A stretch of 19,230 nt of DNA, taken from positions 1 through 19,230 of the forward strand of contig JAEZYO010000697.1 in assembly GCA_023419055.1 (NCBI GenBank), given 5' to 3'. The stretch is from Pseudomonadota bacterium. Lineage in GTDB: Bacteria; Myxococcota; Polyangia; Polyangiales; Polyangiaceae. The notes beneath the pieces are model-generated. The model had not been told where the DNA came from, searched no databases, and saw only the letters and a program-made list of their open reading frames with translations. A program made the position numbers and the translations under genes. Shown one piece after another: positions 7,039-14,713 of this stretch (position 1 is the stretch's first letter; the number at the start of each line of letters is the position of its first letter).

Positions 7039-7578
7039 ATGCACCCGGTGCACGACATCGAGATTGAAGAGCCCCTCGAAGACTTTTTCCCGACCGTCAT
7101 CGAGATCCCCCAAGGGTCCACCTGCAAGTACGAGATCGACAAGAAAACCGGGCTTTTGATACTCGACCGCGTGCTCTACTCGGCGGTCTACTACCCGGCG
7201 AACTACGGCTTCATCCCTCGCACCCACGCGGGTGACGGCGACCCGCTCGACGTCCTCGTCCTGATGCAGGAGGCGGTGCACCCGCTGACGATCGTTCGGG
7301 CGCGCGCCATCGGTGGCCTGCTCATGGTCGACGAGAAGGGCACCGACGATAAGATCATCTCGGTGTGCGTCGACGATCCCGCGTACGCCCACTACCGCTC
7401 CGCCGTCGAGCTCCCCGGGCACGTCCTCGCCCAGCTCAAGCGCTTCTTCCAAGACTACAAGAAGCTCGAGGGGCACGAGGTCGACGTGAGCGACTTCTAC
7501 GACGCCAAGCACGCCTTCCAGGTGATCCGCGAGTGCCGGACCGAGTACGAGTGGAAGATCAGGAAGGCGCCTGAATGA
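7039..7578 (+). CDS. ppa: Inorganic pyrophosphatase, family I
   Basis: A 179-residue cytoplasmic enzyme that hydrolyses pyrophosphate to two phosphates, pulling biosynthetic reactions forward. The family I signature D-G-D-P-L-D-V is at 66-72. The active-site residues known from the E. coli enzyme can be matched by position: Lys30, Glu32, Arg44, Tyr56, Asp66, Asp68, Asp71, Asp98, Asp103, Lys105, Tyr140 and Lys141. IPQGSTCKYEID and YYPANYGFIPRT are characteristic. The length is normal for the bacterial family. The ATG is preceded by a G-rich run that is also the 3' arm of a hairpin. The stop overlaps the start of the NADH dehydrogenase gene in an ATGA, so the two are probably translationally coupled. 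Identity is very secure. Confidence 0.98.
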   Translation: MHPVHDIEIEEPLEDFFPTVIEIPQGSTCKYEIDKKTGLLILDRVLYSAVYYPANYGFIPRTHAGDGDPLDVLVLMQEAVHPLTIVRARAIGGLLMVDEKGTDDKIISVCVDDPAYAHYRSAVELPGHVLAQLKRFFQDYKKLEGHEVDVSDFYDAKHAFQVIRECRTEYEWKIRKAPE

Positions 7579-8876
7579 AGCTTCGCCGCCACGTCGTGGT
7601 CGTCGGCGGCGGCTTCGCGGGGCTCACCTTGACCAAGGAGCTCCGCAAGGCTCCCGTGCGCATCACGCTGGTGGATCGCTCGAATCACCACCTCTTCCAG
7701 CCCCTCCTCTATCAGGTCGCGATGGCGGGCCTCACCCCCGCCGAAATTGCCGTACCGATCCGGCGCGAGCTCCGTCACCAGGACAACGTGCGCGTGATCC
7801 TCGACGAGGTCACCTCGGTCGACCTCGCCGGCAAACGGCTCGAGCTCCGCGAGCTCCCGCCGCTCGACTACGACTACCTCGTGCTCGCCCCCGGAGCGGT
7901 CAACAGCTACTTCGGTCACGACGATTGGGCGCATTTTGCCCCTGGCCTGAAGGATCTGGATGACGCGGTCGAGATCCGGCGGCGCGTGCTCCTCGCCTTC
8001 GAGGCCGCCGAGCGCGAGCTCGAGCCGAGCGAGCAACGTCGTCACCTTACTTTCGTGGTGATCGGCGGAGGGCCGACGGGCGTCGAGCTTGCAGGCTCGA
8101 TCGCCGAGCTTGCCACCTTCGTCTTGTCGCGCGACTTCCGCGCCATCGAGCCCGATCGGACGCGCGTGCTCTTGATCGAAGGTGGGCCCCGCATCCTCGC
8201 GAGCTTCGATCCTTCGCTCAGCGAGAAGGCGGAGCAGGCGCTGCGCGCGATGGGTGTCGAGGTCCACCTCGGCAAGCGCGTCACCTCCATCGACGACCAC
8301 GGCGTCGTGTTCGAGGGGGAGCGCATCGAGGCGTCCACCGTGCTCTGGGCGGCGGGGGTGCGCGGCTCCCCGCTGCTCGCCTCGCTCGGCCTCGAGCTCG
8401 ATCGCGCTGGCCGTGTGAAGGTCGAGCAAGACTGTTCGCTGCCGGGTCATCCGGAGGTCTTCTGCATCGGAGACGCGGCGCTCTTCGTCCCGGAGGGAGA
8501 GAAGCAGCCGCTGCCCGGCGTGAGCCCCGTCGCCATGCAACAAGGGCGATTCGTCGCTCGCGCTATCCGCGACGCCTGCGACGGCAAGCCGAGCGGAAAG
8601 TTCGTCTACTTCGACAAGGGCTCCATGGCCACCATCGGCCGGAGCCGCGCCATCGCCCAGGTCGGCAAGCTCAAGCTGAGCGGCTTTATCGCGTGGATGG
8701 CGTGGTTGGTCGTTCACATCTTCTATCTGATCAACTTCCGGAATCGCCTGGTCGTGTTGTTCGATTGGACGCGCTCCTATTTCAAATACGAGCGAGGCTC
8801 GCGCCTCATCACCGGAGGACGCCTGGACGCCGGCGCGCCACCTGGTAAGCCTTCGAGCCCGCCCGGCATTCCGTAA
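7575..8876 (+). CDS. ndh: Type II NADH dehydrogenase (NADH:quinone oxidoreductase)
   Basis: A 433-residue single-subunit, non-proton-pumping NADH:quinone oxidoreductase of the respiratory chain, bound to the inner face of the cytoplasmic membrane. The FAD-binding Rossmann motif V-V-V-G-G-G-F-A-G is at 8-16. The second, NADH-binding motif V-V-I-G-G-G-P-T-G-V-E is at 161-171. The FAD-contacting C-I-G-D-A-A-L-F is at 297-304, followed by SPVAMQQGRFVA. The C-terminal 368-396 segment is hydrophobic with aromatic residues (FIAWMAWLVVHIFYLI), as in NDH-2 enzymes that use it to dock on the membrane. The start overlaps the ppa stop by 4 bp. A Cys-rich protein gene starts 6 bp downstream. Regulation is not visible. 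A related disulfide or ferredoxin reductase is less likely given the C-terminal anchor. Confidence 0.94.
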   Translation: MKLRRHVVVVGGGFAGLTLTKELRKAPVRITLVDRSNHHLFQPLLYQVAMAGLTPAEIAVPIRRELRHQDNVRVILDEVTSVDLAGKRLELRELPPLDYDYLVLAPGAVNSYFGHDDWAHFAPGLKDLDDAVEIRRRVLLAFEAAERELEPSEQRRHLTFVVIGGGPTGVELAGSIAELATFVLSRDFRAIEPDRTRVLLIEGGPRILASFDPSLSEKAEQALRAMGVEVHLGKRVTSIDDHGVVFEGERIEASTVLWAAGVRGSPLLASLGLELDRAGRVKVEQDCSLPGHPEVFCIGDAALFVPEGEKQPLPGVSPVAMQQGRFVARAIRDACDGKPSGKFVYFDKGSMATIGRSRAIAQVGKLKLSGFIAWMAWLVVHIFYLINFRNRLVVLFDWTRSYFKYERGSRLITGGRLDAGAPPGKPSSPPGIP

Positions 8877-8882
8877 GGTCCA

Positions 8883-9401
8883 ATGAAAGCACTCGCCCTC
8901 CTGGGTTTGTTCGCGCTCCCTTCCTGCAGCGCAGCGGGCGCGCAAGGGATACGTGAGGTCTCCGACGGCACCTGGGAGATCGACTGTGGCTCGCTCGGAC
9001 GCTGCGCCGAGCAGGCCGAGCGTACGTGCCGCAACCGCGGCTATGACATCATCGGGGGCTACGATCGCTCGGACGTCTACGGTCACGAGGCGGGCGAATC
9101 CCAGGTGGCGGTCAGGCGCAGCCAGCTGATCGTCGTCTGCCGCTCGGCCAACGGTGAATCGCGCGTCCCGCCCACGAGCGCGGCCCCGCTCCCTCCGCCT
9201 CCGTCTGTCCCGCGCGCCGCCCCGACTGCGGCCAAGCTGCTCTGCACTCCAGGGACCACGCAGCGCTGCGTGGGCAAGGGCGCGTGTGACGGCGGTCAGA
9301 GCTGTTTGCCCGACGGCTCGGGCTTCGGAGCTTGCGAGTGCGCCGATCCGGCGCCTGCTCCCGCGTCGAGCGCGCCGCCGGCGAGCTCGACGGGGTTCTG
9401 A
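8883..9401 (+). CDS. Cys-rich secreted protein or lipoprotein, unknown function
   Basis: A 172-residue predicted exported protein. The signal sequence is short (MKALALLGLFALPSC). The L-P-S-C could serve as an atypical lipobox (Cys15), otherwise it is a cleaved secreted protein. The first domain, about 22-90, has G-T-W-E-I-D-C, three spaced Cys and N-R-G-Y-D-I-I-G-G-Y, a pattern found in small proteobacterial envelope proteins of unknown role. A Pro/Ala-rich linker follows. The second module, about 120-152, is CTPGTTQRCVGKGACDGGQSC then GACEC, a Cys-rich repeat type common in myxobacterial secreted proteins. The start is supported by AAGG 5 bases upstream. It lies between ndh and the decarboxylase with gaps of 6 and 2 bp, so it is probably in the same operon. 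Confidence 0.75.
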   Translation: MKALALLGLFALPSCSAAGAQGIREVSDGTWEIDCGSLGRCAEQAERTCRNRGYDIIGGYDRSDVYGHEAGESQVAVRRSQLIVVCRSANGESRVPPTSAAPLPPPPSVPRAAPTAAKLLCTPGTTQRCVGKGACDGGQSCLPDGSGFGACECADPAPAPASSAPPASSTGF

Positions 9402-9403
9402 CC

Positions 9404-10864
9404 ATGAGTGACGAGCAGAACGAAGCCTTGCTCGCGTCGAGCTTCGATCCGGAGTGCTTTCAGGACACCGGGCGCGAGCTCATGGGCGTGCTCGGCGACT
9501 ACCTGAAGAGCGCCATGGCGCGTGAGCTGCCCGTGCTCGAGTGGAGCGTGCCGAACGACCGAGTCGCGGAGTTCCTGCGCGACTTCGAGCGCCCCGAAGC
9601 GCTCGATCTCTCCGAGTTCGTGCGCTCCGTGCTCGCTCGCGCGAACCACCTGCATCACCCGCGCTACGTGGGTCATCAAGTCACCTCTCCGCTGCCCGAG
9701 GCAGCGCTGCTCGAGCTCGTGAGCGCGCTCTCCAACAACGGCGCCGCGGTCTACGAGATGGGTCCAGTAGAGGTCGCGATGGAGCGCGCGCTCGTACGCT
9801 TCATGAGCCAGCGCTTCGGCTGGACCGACGCGGCGGACGGCTTCTTCACTTCCGGGGGCTCGGCAGGCAACCTGACGGCCCTACTCGCAGCGCGGCAGGA
9901 GCGCGCGGGCTTCGACGTGTGGACCGAGGGCGTCGCCGCGGGGCCGCCGCTCGCGTTCCTGGCCGCCGATCAGGCTCACTATTCGGTGAAGCGCGCGCTC
10001 CAGATCGCGGGCCTCGGTGAGGGCGGCGTCGAGCCCGTCGCCGTGGATTCGCGCTTCAAGCTCCGCCCCGAGTGCCTCCCCGCCGCGCTCGCGAGCGCGC
10101 GGGCGCGCGGGCGCAAGGTGATAGGCGTCGTGGCGAGCGCCGGCTCGACGGCGACCGGCGCTTACGATCCGCTCGAGCCCGTGGCCGATTTCTGCGCAGC
10201 CCACGAGCTCTGGCTGCACGTGGACGGGGCACACGGCGCCTTCGTCGCCCTTTCGCCCAAGCTCCGGGCGCGCGTCGCGGGCATCGATCGCGCAGACAGC
10301 GTGGTTTGGGACGCTCACAAGATGCTCCTCATGCCGGCGCTCGCGACCGCCGTGTTGTTCCGGCAGGGCTCGCGCTCGTACGAGTCTTTCGCGCAGAAGG
10401 CGTCCTACCTGTTCAACGACGTCCGCCCGGAAGACGAGTGGTTCAATCTCGCTTCCCGCACGCTCGAGTGCACGAAGCGCTTCATGGCGCTGCCGCTCTA
10501 CACGCTGCTCGCCAAGTACGGCGCCGGCTTCTTCGCCCACTACGCCGAGAAGATGACGAGCCTCGCGGAGCGGTTCGCCGAGCTCATCGTGGACTCCCCG
10601 GACTTCGAGCTCGCGGTTCGGCCCGAGTCCAACATCGTTTGCTTCAGGCACGTTCCTCGAGCGCTCCCCGCACGAGAGCTGGATCGCCTGCAAGCCGAGC
10701 TCCGAGCACGCCTCGTCAGCTCGGGCGCGTTCTACCTCGTCCAGACGCGGCTCTCCGGAGCCCTGTATTTGCGGACGACCCTGATCAACCCGCTCACCAC
10801 CGAGGGCGACCTCGCGGCCTTGCTCGAGCACGCGAGAGAGGCGGCTCGCCTGCCCCTGCGCTAG
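9404..10864 (+). CDS. PLP-dependent group II amino acid decarboxylase, substrate unknown
   Basis: A 486-residue pyridoxal-phosphate enzyme of the glutamate/aromatic/diaminobutyrate decarboxylase group, probably cytoplasmic. Visible motifs are HPRYVGHQVTSPLPEA near the N-terminus and TSGGSAGNLTALLAAR for phosphate binding. The His of D-Q-A-H-Y-S would stack on the cofactor. Asp274 in H-V-D-G-A-H-G should contact the pyridine nitrogen. Lys306 in V-W-D-A-H-K is the Schiff-base lysine. The family makes an amine and CO2 from an amino acid; V-D-G-A-H-G is less typical than the D-A-A-W/Y form, so I do not assign a substrate. I chose ATG 9404, two bases after the previous stop. The frame extends upstream to 9332, but that would overlap the neighbour by 70 bp. 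It sits in the ppa-to-ligase run. Confidence 0.88.
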   Translation: MSDEQNEALLASSFDPECFQDTGRELMGVLGDYLKSAMARELPVLEWSVPNDRVAEFLRDFERPEALDLSEFVRSVLARANHLHHPRYVGHQVTSPLPEAALLELVSALSNNGAAVYEMGPVEVAMERALVRFMSQRFGWTDAADGFFTSGGSAGNLTALLAARQERAGFDVWTEGVAAGPPLAFLAADQAHYSVKRALQIAGLGEGGVEPVAVDSRFKLRPECLPAALASARARGRKVIGVVASAGSTATGAYDPLEPVADFCAAHELWLHVDGAHGAFVALSPKLRARVAGIDRADSVVWDAHKMLLMPALATAVLFRQGSRSYESFAQKASYLFNDVRPEDEWFNLASRTLECTKRFMALPLYTLLAKYGAGFFAHYAEKMTSLAERFAELIVDSPDFELAVRPESNIVCFRHVPRALPARELDRLQAELRARLVSSGAFYLVQTRLSGALYLRTTLINPLTTEGDLAALLEHAREAARLPLR

Positions 10865-10874
10865 ATTCGGGGCA
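10851..10874 (+). promoter_or_regulatory. Hairpin abutting the DNA ligase start codon
   Basis: TGCCCC and GGGGCA form a perfect 6-bp inverted repeat separated by 12 bases. The 3' arm ends on the A of the ligase ATG (10874) and contains its likely ribosome binding site, while the 5' arm lies in the last codons of the decarboxylase. Translation of the upstream gene would melt it, so it could couple the two genes. Inference only. Confidence 0.3.
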
Positions 10875-12430
10875 TGCAGCTCTCGCGCCTGGTGCAAGCG
10901 TCTGCGCGCGCCACCGAGACGCGCTCGAAGCGCGCCAAGGTGCAGATCCTGGCAGAAGCGCTGAGGGAGCTCGCGCCCGACGAGATCGAGGCCGGCGTCG
11001 GTTACCTCTCCGGAGAGCTCAGGCAAGGCCGCATCGGCGTCGGCGGCGCGCGGGCCTGGGCGCTCCGAGAGCTGCCCCCCGCCTCGGAGCCATCGCTCGA
11101 GGTTGCGGAGGTCGATCGAGTGTTCGAGCGGGTCGCTCAGCTTTCGGGTAAAGGGAGCCAGGCGGAGCGTGAACGAGAGCTCGGGGCGCTCTTCTCGCGC
11201 GCCACGAACGACGAGCAACAATTCCTCGCGAGGCTATTGGTCGGCGAGCTCCGGCAGGGCGCGCTCGAGGGTCTGATGAGCGACGCGATCGGGCAGGCGG
11301 CGGGACTCGACGCGTCGCGCGTCCGGCGTGCGACCATGCTCTCGGGCAACCTGAGAGAGGTCGCGCGCCGCGCGCTCTTGGAAGGCGCGGCCGGGCTCGC
11401 CGACTACCGGGTGCAGCTCTTTCGCCCGGTGGGCCCCATGCTCGCCAGCACCAGCGAGAGCCTCGAAGAGGCGCTCTCCGGGTTCGGAGAGATGGCGATC
11501 GAAGACAAGCTCGACGGTGCTCGCGTTCAGGTCCACAAGGACGGCTCCGACGTCCGCGTCTTCACTCGAAACCTGAACGAAGTGACGTCGCGCGTACCTG
11601 AGGTCGTCGAGCTCGCGCGAGCGCTGCCGGCGCGCCGCGCGATCTTGGACGGGGAAGCCATCGCCCTCGGCGCCTCCGGGAGACCTCAGCCCTTCCAGGT
11701 CACGATGAGCCGCTTCGGGCGTCGCGTGGGCGGAGCTGAGCTCCGTGACCAGCTCCCGCTGTCTTCGTTCTATTTCGACGCGCTCCTGGTCGACGATGAC
11801 GAGCTCATCGATCGTCCCAACCGCGAGCGCGTCGAGAGCCTGCAGGCGCTCGTCCGCGCCGAGCACCTCGTCAGACGGATCGTCACCGCTTCCGAGGACG
11901 AGGCGCGCGCGTTCGTGGCAGACTCGCTCGCGCGCGGCCACGAGGGCTCGATGCTGAAGTCGCCGGAGTCGAGCTACGAGGCCGGGCGGCGAGGCGCTTC
12001 GTGGCTGAAGCTGAAGCCAGCCCACACGCTCGATCTCGTGGTGCTCGCCGTGGAGCGCGGAAATGGGCGGCGGAGCGGCTTTCTGAGCAACCTGCACCTG
12101 GGAGCGCGCGACCCGGCGAGCGGAGGCTTCGTCATGCTCGGTAAGACCTTCAAGGGCATGACGGACGCGATGCTGGCGTGGCAGACCGAGCGCCTCGGCG
12201 CGCTCCGCACCCACGACGACGGCTACGTGGTGTACGTCAGGCCGGAGCTCGTCGTGGAAATTGCCTTCGACGGCCTACAGAAGAGCTCCACGTATCCAGG
12301 GGGACTCGCACTCCGCTTCGCGAGGGTGAAGCGCTACCGCACGGACAAGAGCGCGCTCGACGCCGACACGATCGAGGCGGTGCGCGCCATCTACGCGGCC
12401 TCGAAGGACCGTGAAGGCGTAGAACCCTAG
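10874..12430 (+). CDS. ATP-dependent DNA ligase (archaeal/LigB-like type)
   Basis: A 518-residue DNA ligase that seals nicks using ATP, likely acting in DNA repair beside the essential NAD-dependent enzyme. The N-terminal 1-180 is a helical DNA-binding domain. The nucleotidyltransferase core follows with motif I E-D-K-L-D-G-A-R (adenylated Lys212), motif III L-D-G-E (258-261), IIIa F-Y-F-D-A-L-L-V (299-306), motif IV E-G-S-M-L-K (357-362) and motif V W-L-K-L-K-P (377-382). The C-terminal OB-fold ends with motif VI-like residues (RFARVKRYRTDK). Length and domain order resemble archaeal ligases and mycobacterial LigB. There is no LigD-type polymerase or nuclease domain, and no Ku gene nearby. 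It starts 9 bp after the decarboxylase stop and ends 6 bp from a convergent gene. Confidence 0.95.
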   Translation: MQLSRLVQASARATETRSKRAKVQILAEALRELAPDEIEAGVGYLSGELRQGRIGVGGARAWALRELPPASEPSLEVAEVDRVFERVAQLSGKGSQAERERELGALFSRATNDEQQFLARLLVGELRQGALEGLMSDAIGQAAGLDASRVRRATMLSGNLREVARRALLEGAAGLADYRVQLFRPVGPMLASTSESLEEALSGFGEMAIEDKLDGARVQVHKDGSDVRVFTRNLNEVTSRVPEVVELARALPARRAILDGEAIALGASGRPQPFQVTMSRFGRRVGGAELRDQLPLSSFYFDALLVDDDELIDRPNRERVESLQALVRAEHLVRRIVTASEDEARAFVADSLARGHEGSMLKSPESSYEAGRRGASWLKLKPAHTLDLVVLAVERGNGRRSGFLSNLHLGARDPASGGFVMLGKTFKGMTDAMLAWQTERLGALRTHDDGYVVYVRPELVVEIAFDGLQKSSTYPGGLALRFARVKRYRTDKSALDADTIEAVRAIYAASKDREGVEP

Positions 12431-12436
12431 AGACGC

Positions 12437-13447
12437 TTACTTCACCGTGTCCGGAATCGGGACCTGGCACTCGTTCGCGGGCGTCAGGAACTTGATGATG
12501 TTGAGCCAGAGGAGCTCGACTTGATACTCCGGATGCTCCGACCACTCACTGTCGTAGGTGATCCACTCGTCGCCCCACGCGAACACCTTGCCGCTATCGA
12601 GCTCGGTGGCGCGAGCCAGCTCGAACTCGCCTTCCTGAGCGACCAGCGTGCCTCCCCCGGACACGGGGTAACCGTTGTCGACCCCGACCTGGGTGACGCC
12701 GTCACTCGCCTGATGCGGGAACCACTGGGTGATGGGGACCGTCGCGCCGCCCTGCTTGGGCAAAATCGGCTGCTCCGCGTAGCTTAGGCCGGAAGGAGCG
12801 AGCAACCGATTGACGTTGTTGCGCTCGTTGGGGTCGGCGTAGCCGATCAGCGTCATCAAGCCGCCGCCGCCACGGATCCACGCCTCGAGCGCCTGAACCT
12901 CGGCGTCCGAATACTCGCGACCGATCTCGGACACGTTCTGCACCACGAGCACCTGCAGCTCGCCGAGCGTGGCGGCGCTGATCTCCTGATCGGCGAGGTC
13001 GACGGCACCCTGCGCGGCGCGCGCGTCGAGCCACGCCGCGAAGATGTTGCCGTCGCCCCATTCGCCAGGTTCACCGAGCGTCCCGATCCGCAAGCAATCA
13101 CACACGCCGTCTTTACCGACGTCCACGTCGTCGATGATCCCGTTGCCGTCGTTGTCCACGCCGTCGCAGGTGTCTTCGTTGCCTGCACCCGGACCAGTAC
13201 CGCCCGATGCACCGCCGGTGCCGACGTCGATCGTACCGCCGGCGCCCGTGGAAGAGGTGCTGCCGCCGCTCCCGGAGCCGTTCGCAGCACCGCTGCCGGA
13301 AGACGCGCCGCTACCGCTGGCGCCGCTCCCCGAGGCGCCGCTCCCCGAGCTGGCCCCGGTCGCACCGGAGTCGTCGCTGCTGCACGCGAGAAGGGCGTAC
13401 GACAAAGACAAAATGACCAACGCGAAGGACCCCGAACCAACTCTCAT
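12437..13447 (-). CDS. Lipoprotein with MopE-like acidic motif and GATase-like domain
   Basis: A predicted 336-residue envelope lipoprotein. The signal peptide MRVGSGSFALVILSLSYALLAC ends at lipobox Cys22. A Ser/Gly/Ala linker (about 23-90) contains three SGSGA repeats. Residues 94-106 read C-D-G-V-D-N-D-G-N-G-I-I-D, close to the acidic DND motif of MopE-type metal-binding proteins but with Gly-Asn in place of the usual Cys-Asp. The remaining 120-325 looks like an alpha/beta GATase1-like fold (LQVLVVQNVS, AWIRGGGGLMTLIGY, FAWGDEWITYDSEW), without a recognisable catalytic Cys triad, so it is more likely a binding domain. Start candidates are ATG 13447, ATG 13459 (MSEC...) and a GTG at 13567 that would overlap rlmL; 13447 gives the best signal peptide. 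It lies 77 bp downstream of rlmL on the same strand. Confidence 0.72.
   Translation of the reverse strand: MRVGSGSFALVILSLSYALLACSSDDSGATGASSGSGASGSGASGSGASSGSGAANGSGSGGSTSSTGAGGTIDVGTGGASGGTGPGAGNEDTCDGVDNDGNGIIDDVDVGKDGVCDCLRIGTLGEPGEWGDGNIFAAWLDARAAQGAVDLADQEISAATLGELQVLVVQNVSEIGREYSDAEVQALEAWIRGGGGLMTLIGYADPNERNNVNRLLAPSGLSYAEQPILPKQGGATVPITQWFPHQASDGVTQVGVDNGYPVSGGGTLVAQEGEFELARATELDSGKVFAWGDEWITYDSEWSEHPEYQVELLWLNIIKFLTPANECQVPIPDTVK
13304..13348. repeat. Three 15-bp tandem repeats in lipoprotein linker
   Basis: Two exact copies of GGCGCCGCTCCCCGA (13319-13333, 13334-13348) are preceded by a diverged third (13304-13318). They encode successive SGSGA units in the linker of the minus-strand lipoprotein. 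Being in frame, copy-number change would alter linker length without a frameshift. Confidence 0.7.
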
Positions 13448-13524
13448 GCATTCACTCATGCTCTCAGGTGAGCAATCAGTCAATGATCGACTTGAGGCTG
13501 GAATTCGGCTCGAATCGGCAAACT

Positions 13525-14643
13525 TCACGCCGGGCGTTTCACGGGAAGGTACGACCTCACCTGACACTCGATATCACCGTTGAAAACGGCGCGTACGGAA
13601 TCAGGTGCACGTCGCGTATGTCCCATCGGTTGATCCGCTGCCATCAACAACGAAAGCGAGTGATCCGGATGGCGATCGACGAGCCGCGCGAGCTCCCTTC
13701 CGAGCTCTCCCGGCGCGACCAGCCGCTTCCCGTACGGCGGGTTGGTAGCGATAGCACCTCGGTCTCGGCGCTCGAAGTCCTTGAGCTTCCCCTCGGCGAG
13801 CTCGACGCTGAGCCCGGCGCGACGAGCGTTCTGACGCGCCTTGTCGAGCGCCGCGCGATCGACGTCGCTCCCGAAGATCGGCGGAGCGTCTTTGCGCTCC
13901 TTGCTGCGAAGCTCGTCCCGAAGGTCGGCGAAGGCGCGCTTCCGAACGTGATCGGTGTTCGCCCAACGTTCGATGCCGAAGCGTTCGCGGTCGATACCGG
14001 GAGCGCGACCGCAAGCGAAGCTCGCCGCCTCGATCAGCAAGGTTCCGGAACCGCACATCGGATCGGAGAACGGCGTCTCGCGATCCCACCCCGAATAGCG
14101 AAGCACGGTCGCGGCGAGGTTCTCTTTGAGCGGAGCCTCTCCTTGCTCGAGTCGATAGCCGCGGCGGTGAAGCGACTCACCCGCGAGATCCAAGAACACA
14201 CTCGCGACGTCCTTCACCAGATGTAGGAAAATGCGCACGTCCGGATCGCGCAGCTCGACCGAGGAGCGCGCGCCCGTGTGCTCGCGTTGTTGATCGACGA
14301 TCGCGTCCTTGGTGCGTTGTGCGAGGTACTGCGTGTGGGTGAGCCGGCTGCTCCTACAAGCCGCGCTCACCGCGAGCGTGAGTCGCGGCGCGAGCACCTC
14401 GCTCCAGTCGAAGCTCCGCACGCCTTCGTAGAGAGCGTCTTCGTCGGCGCAGGCGAATTCCGCTACCGGCGTGAGGACGCGAAGCGCGACGCGGCTCGTC
14501 AAACACGCGCGAAACCCTTCGAGAAAGTCTCCTTCGAAATGCACGCCGCCGCGATTGGCGCGCACCTTCGGAAAGCGGAGCTCGCGAAGCTCGTCGCGTA
14601 GCGCAGGTTCCGTACCTTTGGCAGCAGTCGCAAAAAACCGCAC
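13525..14643 (-). CDS. rlmL: 23S rRNA (guanine-N2) methyltransferase, RlmL type
   Basis: A 372-residue S-adenosylmethionine-dependent methyltransferase resembling the N-terminal half of E. coli RlmKL, which methylates N2 of G2445 in 23S rRNA. It starts R-F-F-A-T-A-A-K-G-T-E-P, then has a THUMP RNA-binding region (about 45-155). The Rossmann methyltransferase domain has the SAM loop S-D-P-M-C-G-S-G-T (193-201) and the catalytic N-P-P-Y (301-304), diagnostic of N2-guanine methylation. The RlmK half of the fused enterobacterial protein is absent, as is normal in many bacteria. The start is a GTG at 14643, which matches the family N-terminus, with GGCAGG 8 bases upstream. It is divergent from the MFS gene across 222 bp and upstream of the MopE-motif lipoprotein. 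Confidence 0.92.
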   Translation of the reverse strand: MRFFATAAKGTEPALRDELRELRFPKVRANRGGVHFEGDFLEGFRACLTSRVALRVLTPVAEFACADEDALYEGVRSFDWSEVLAPRLTLAVSAACRSSRLTHTQYLAQRTKDAIVDQQREHTGARSSVELRDPDVRIFLHLVKDVASVFLDLAGESLHRRGYRLEQGEAPLKENLAATVLRYSGWDRETPFSDPMCGSGTLLIEAASFACGRAPGIDRERFGIERWANTDHVRKRAFADLRDELRSKERKDAPPIFGSDVDRAALDKARQNARRAGLSVELAEGKLKDFERRDRGAIATNPPYGKRLVAPGELGRELARLVDRHPDHSLSLLMAADQPMGHTRRAPDSVRAVFNGDIECQVRSYLPVKRPA

Positions 14644-14663
14644 GGCGCGAGCCTGCCAGAGAC

Positions 14664-14692
14664 TTGACGATCAAGAAACAGAGAGCTATTCC
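14664..14692 (+). promoter_or_regulatory. Candidate sigma-70-type promoter reading toward the MFS gene
   Basis: TTGACG (14664-14669) and TATTCC (14687-14692) are separated by exactly 17 bases. The -35 is close to consensus and the -10 is weak (3 of 6). The -35 sits in a short palindrome, CTTGA-CGA-TCAAG (14663-14675). A transcript from here would begin near 14699 and carry a leader of about 165 bases before the MFS start codon. Confidence 0.35.
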
Positions 14693-14713
14693 TTCTCGCA
14701 CCGTGACCGTCAA
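14685..14713 (-). promoter_or_regulatory. Candidate promoter for rlmL
   Basis: On the minus strand TTGACG (14713-14708) and AATAGC (14690-14685) are 17 bases apart. The -35 is good and the -10 poor. The start would be near 14678, about 35 bases before the GTG of rlmL. It overlaps the candidate plus-strand promoter face to face. Confidence 0.33.

Noticed and set aside
7497..9086. A 529-codon open frame antisense to ndh
   Set aside because: Same composition artefact; the sense strand encodes a clear NDH-2 with both dinucleotide-binding motifs.
9881..11221. A 446-codon antisense frame across the decarboxylase/ligase junction
   Set aside because: It covers conserved parts of two recognisable sense genes and has no protein-like features.
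13448..13567. N-terminal extension of the MopE-motif lipoprotein to a GTG at 13567
   Set aside because: It would overlap the end of rlmL and bury the signal peptide 40 residues inside the protein.
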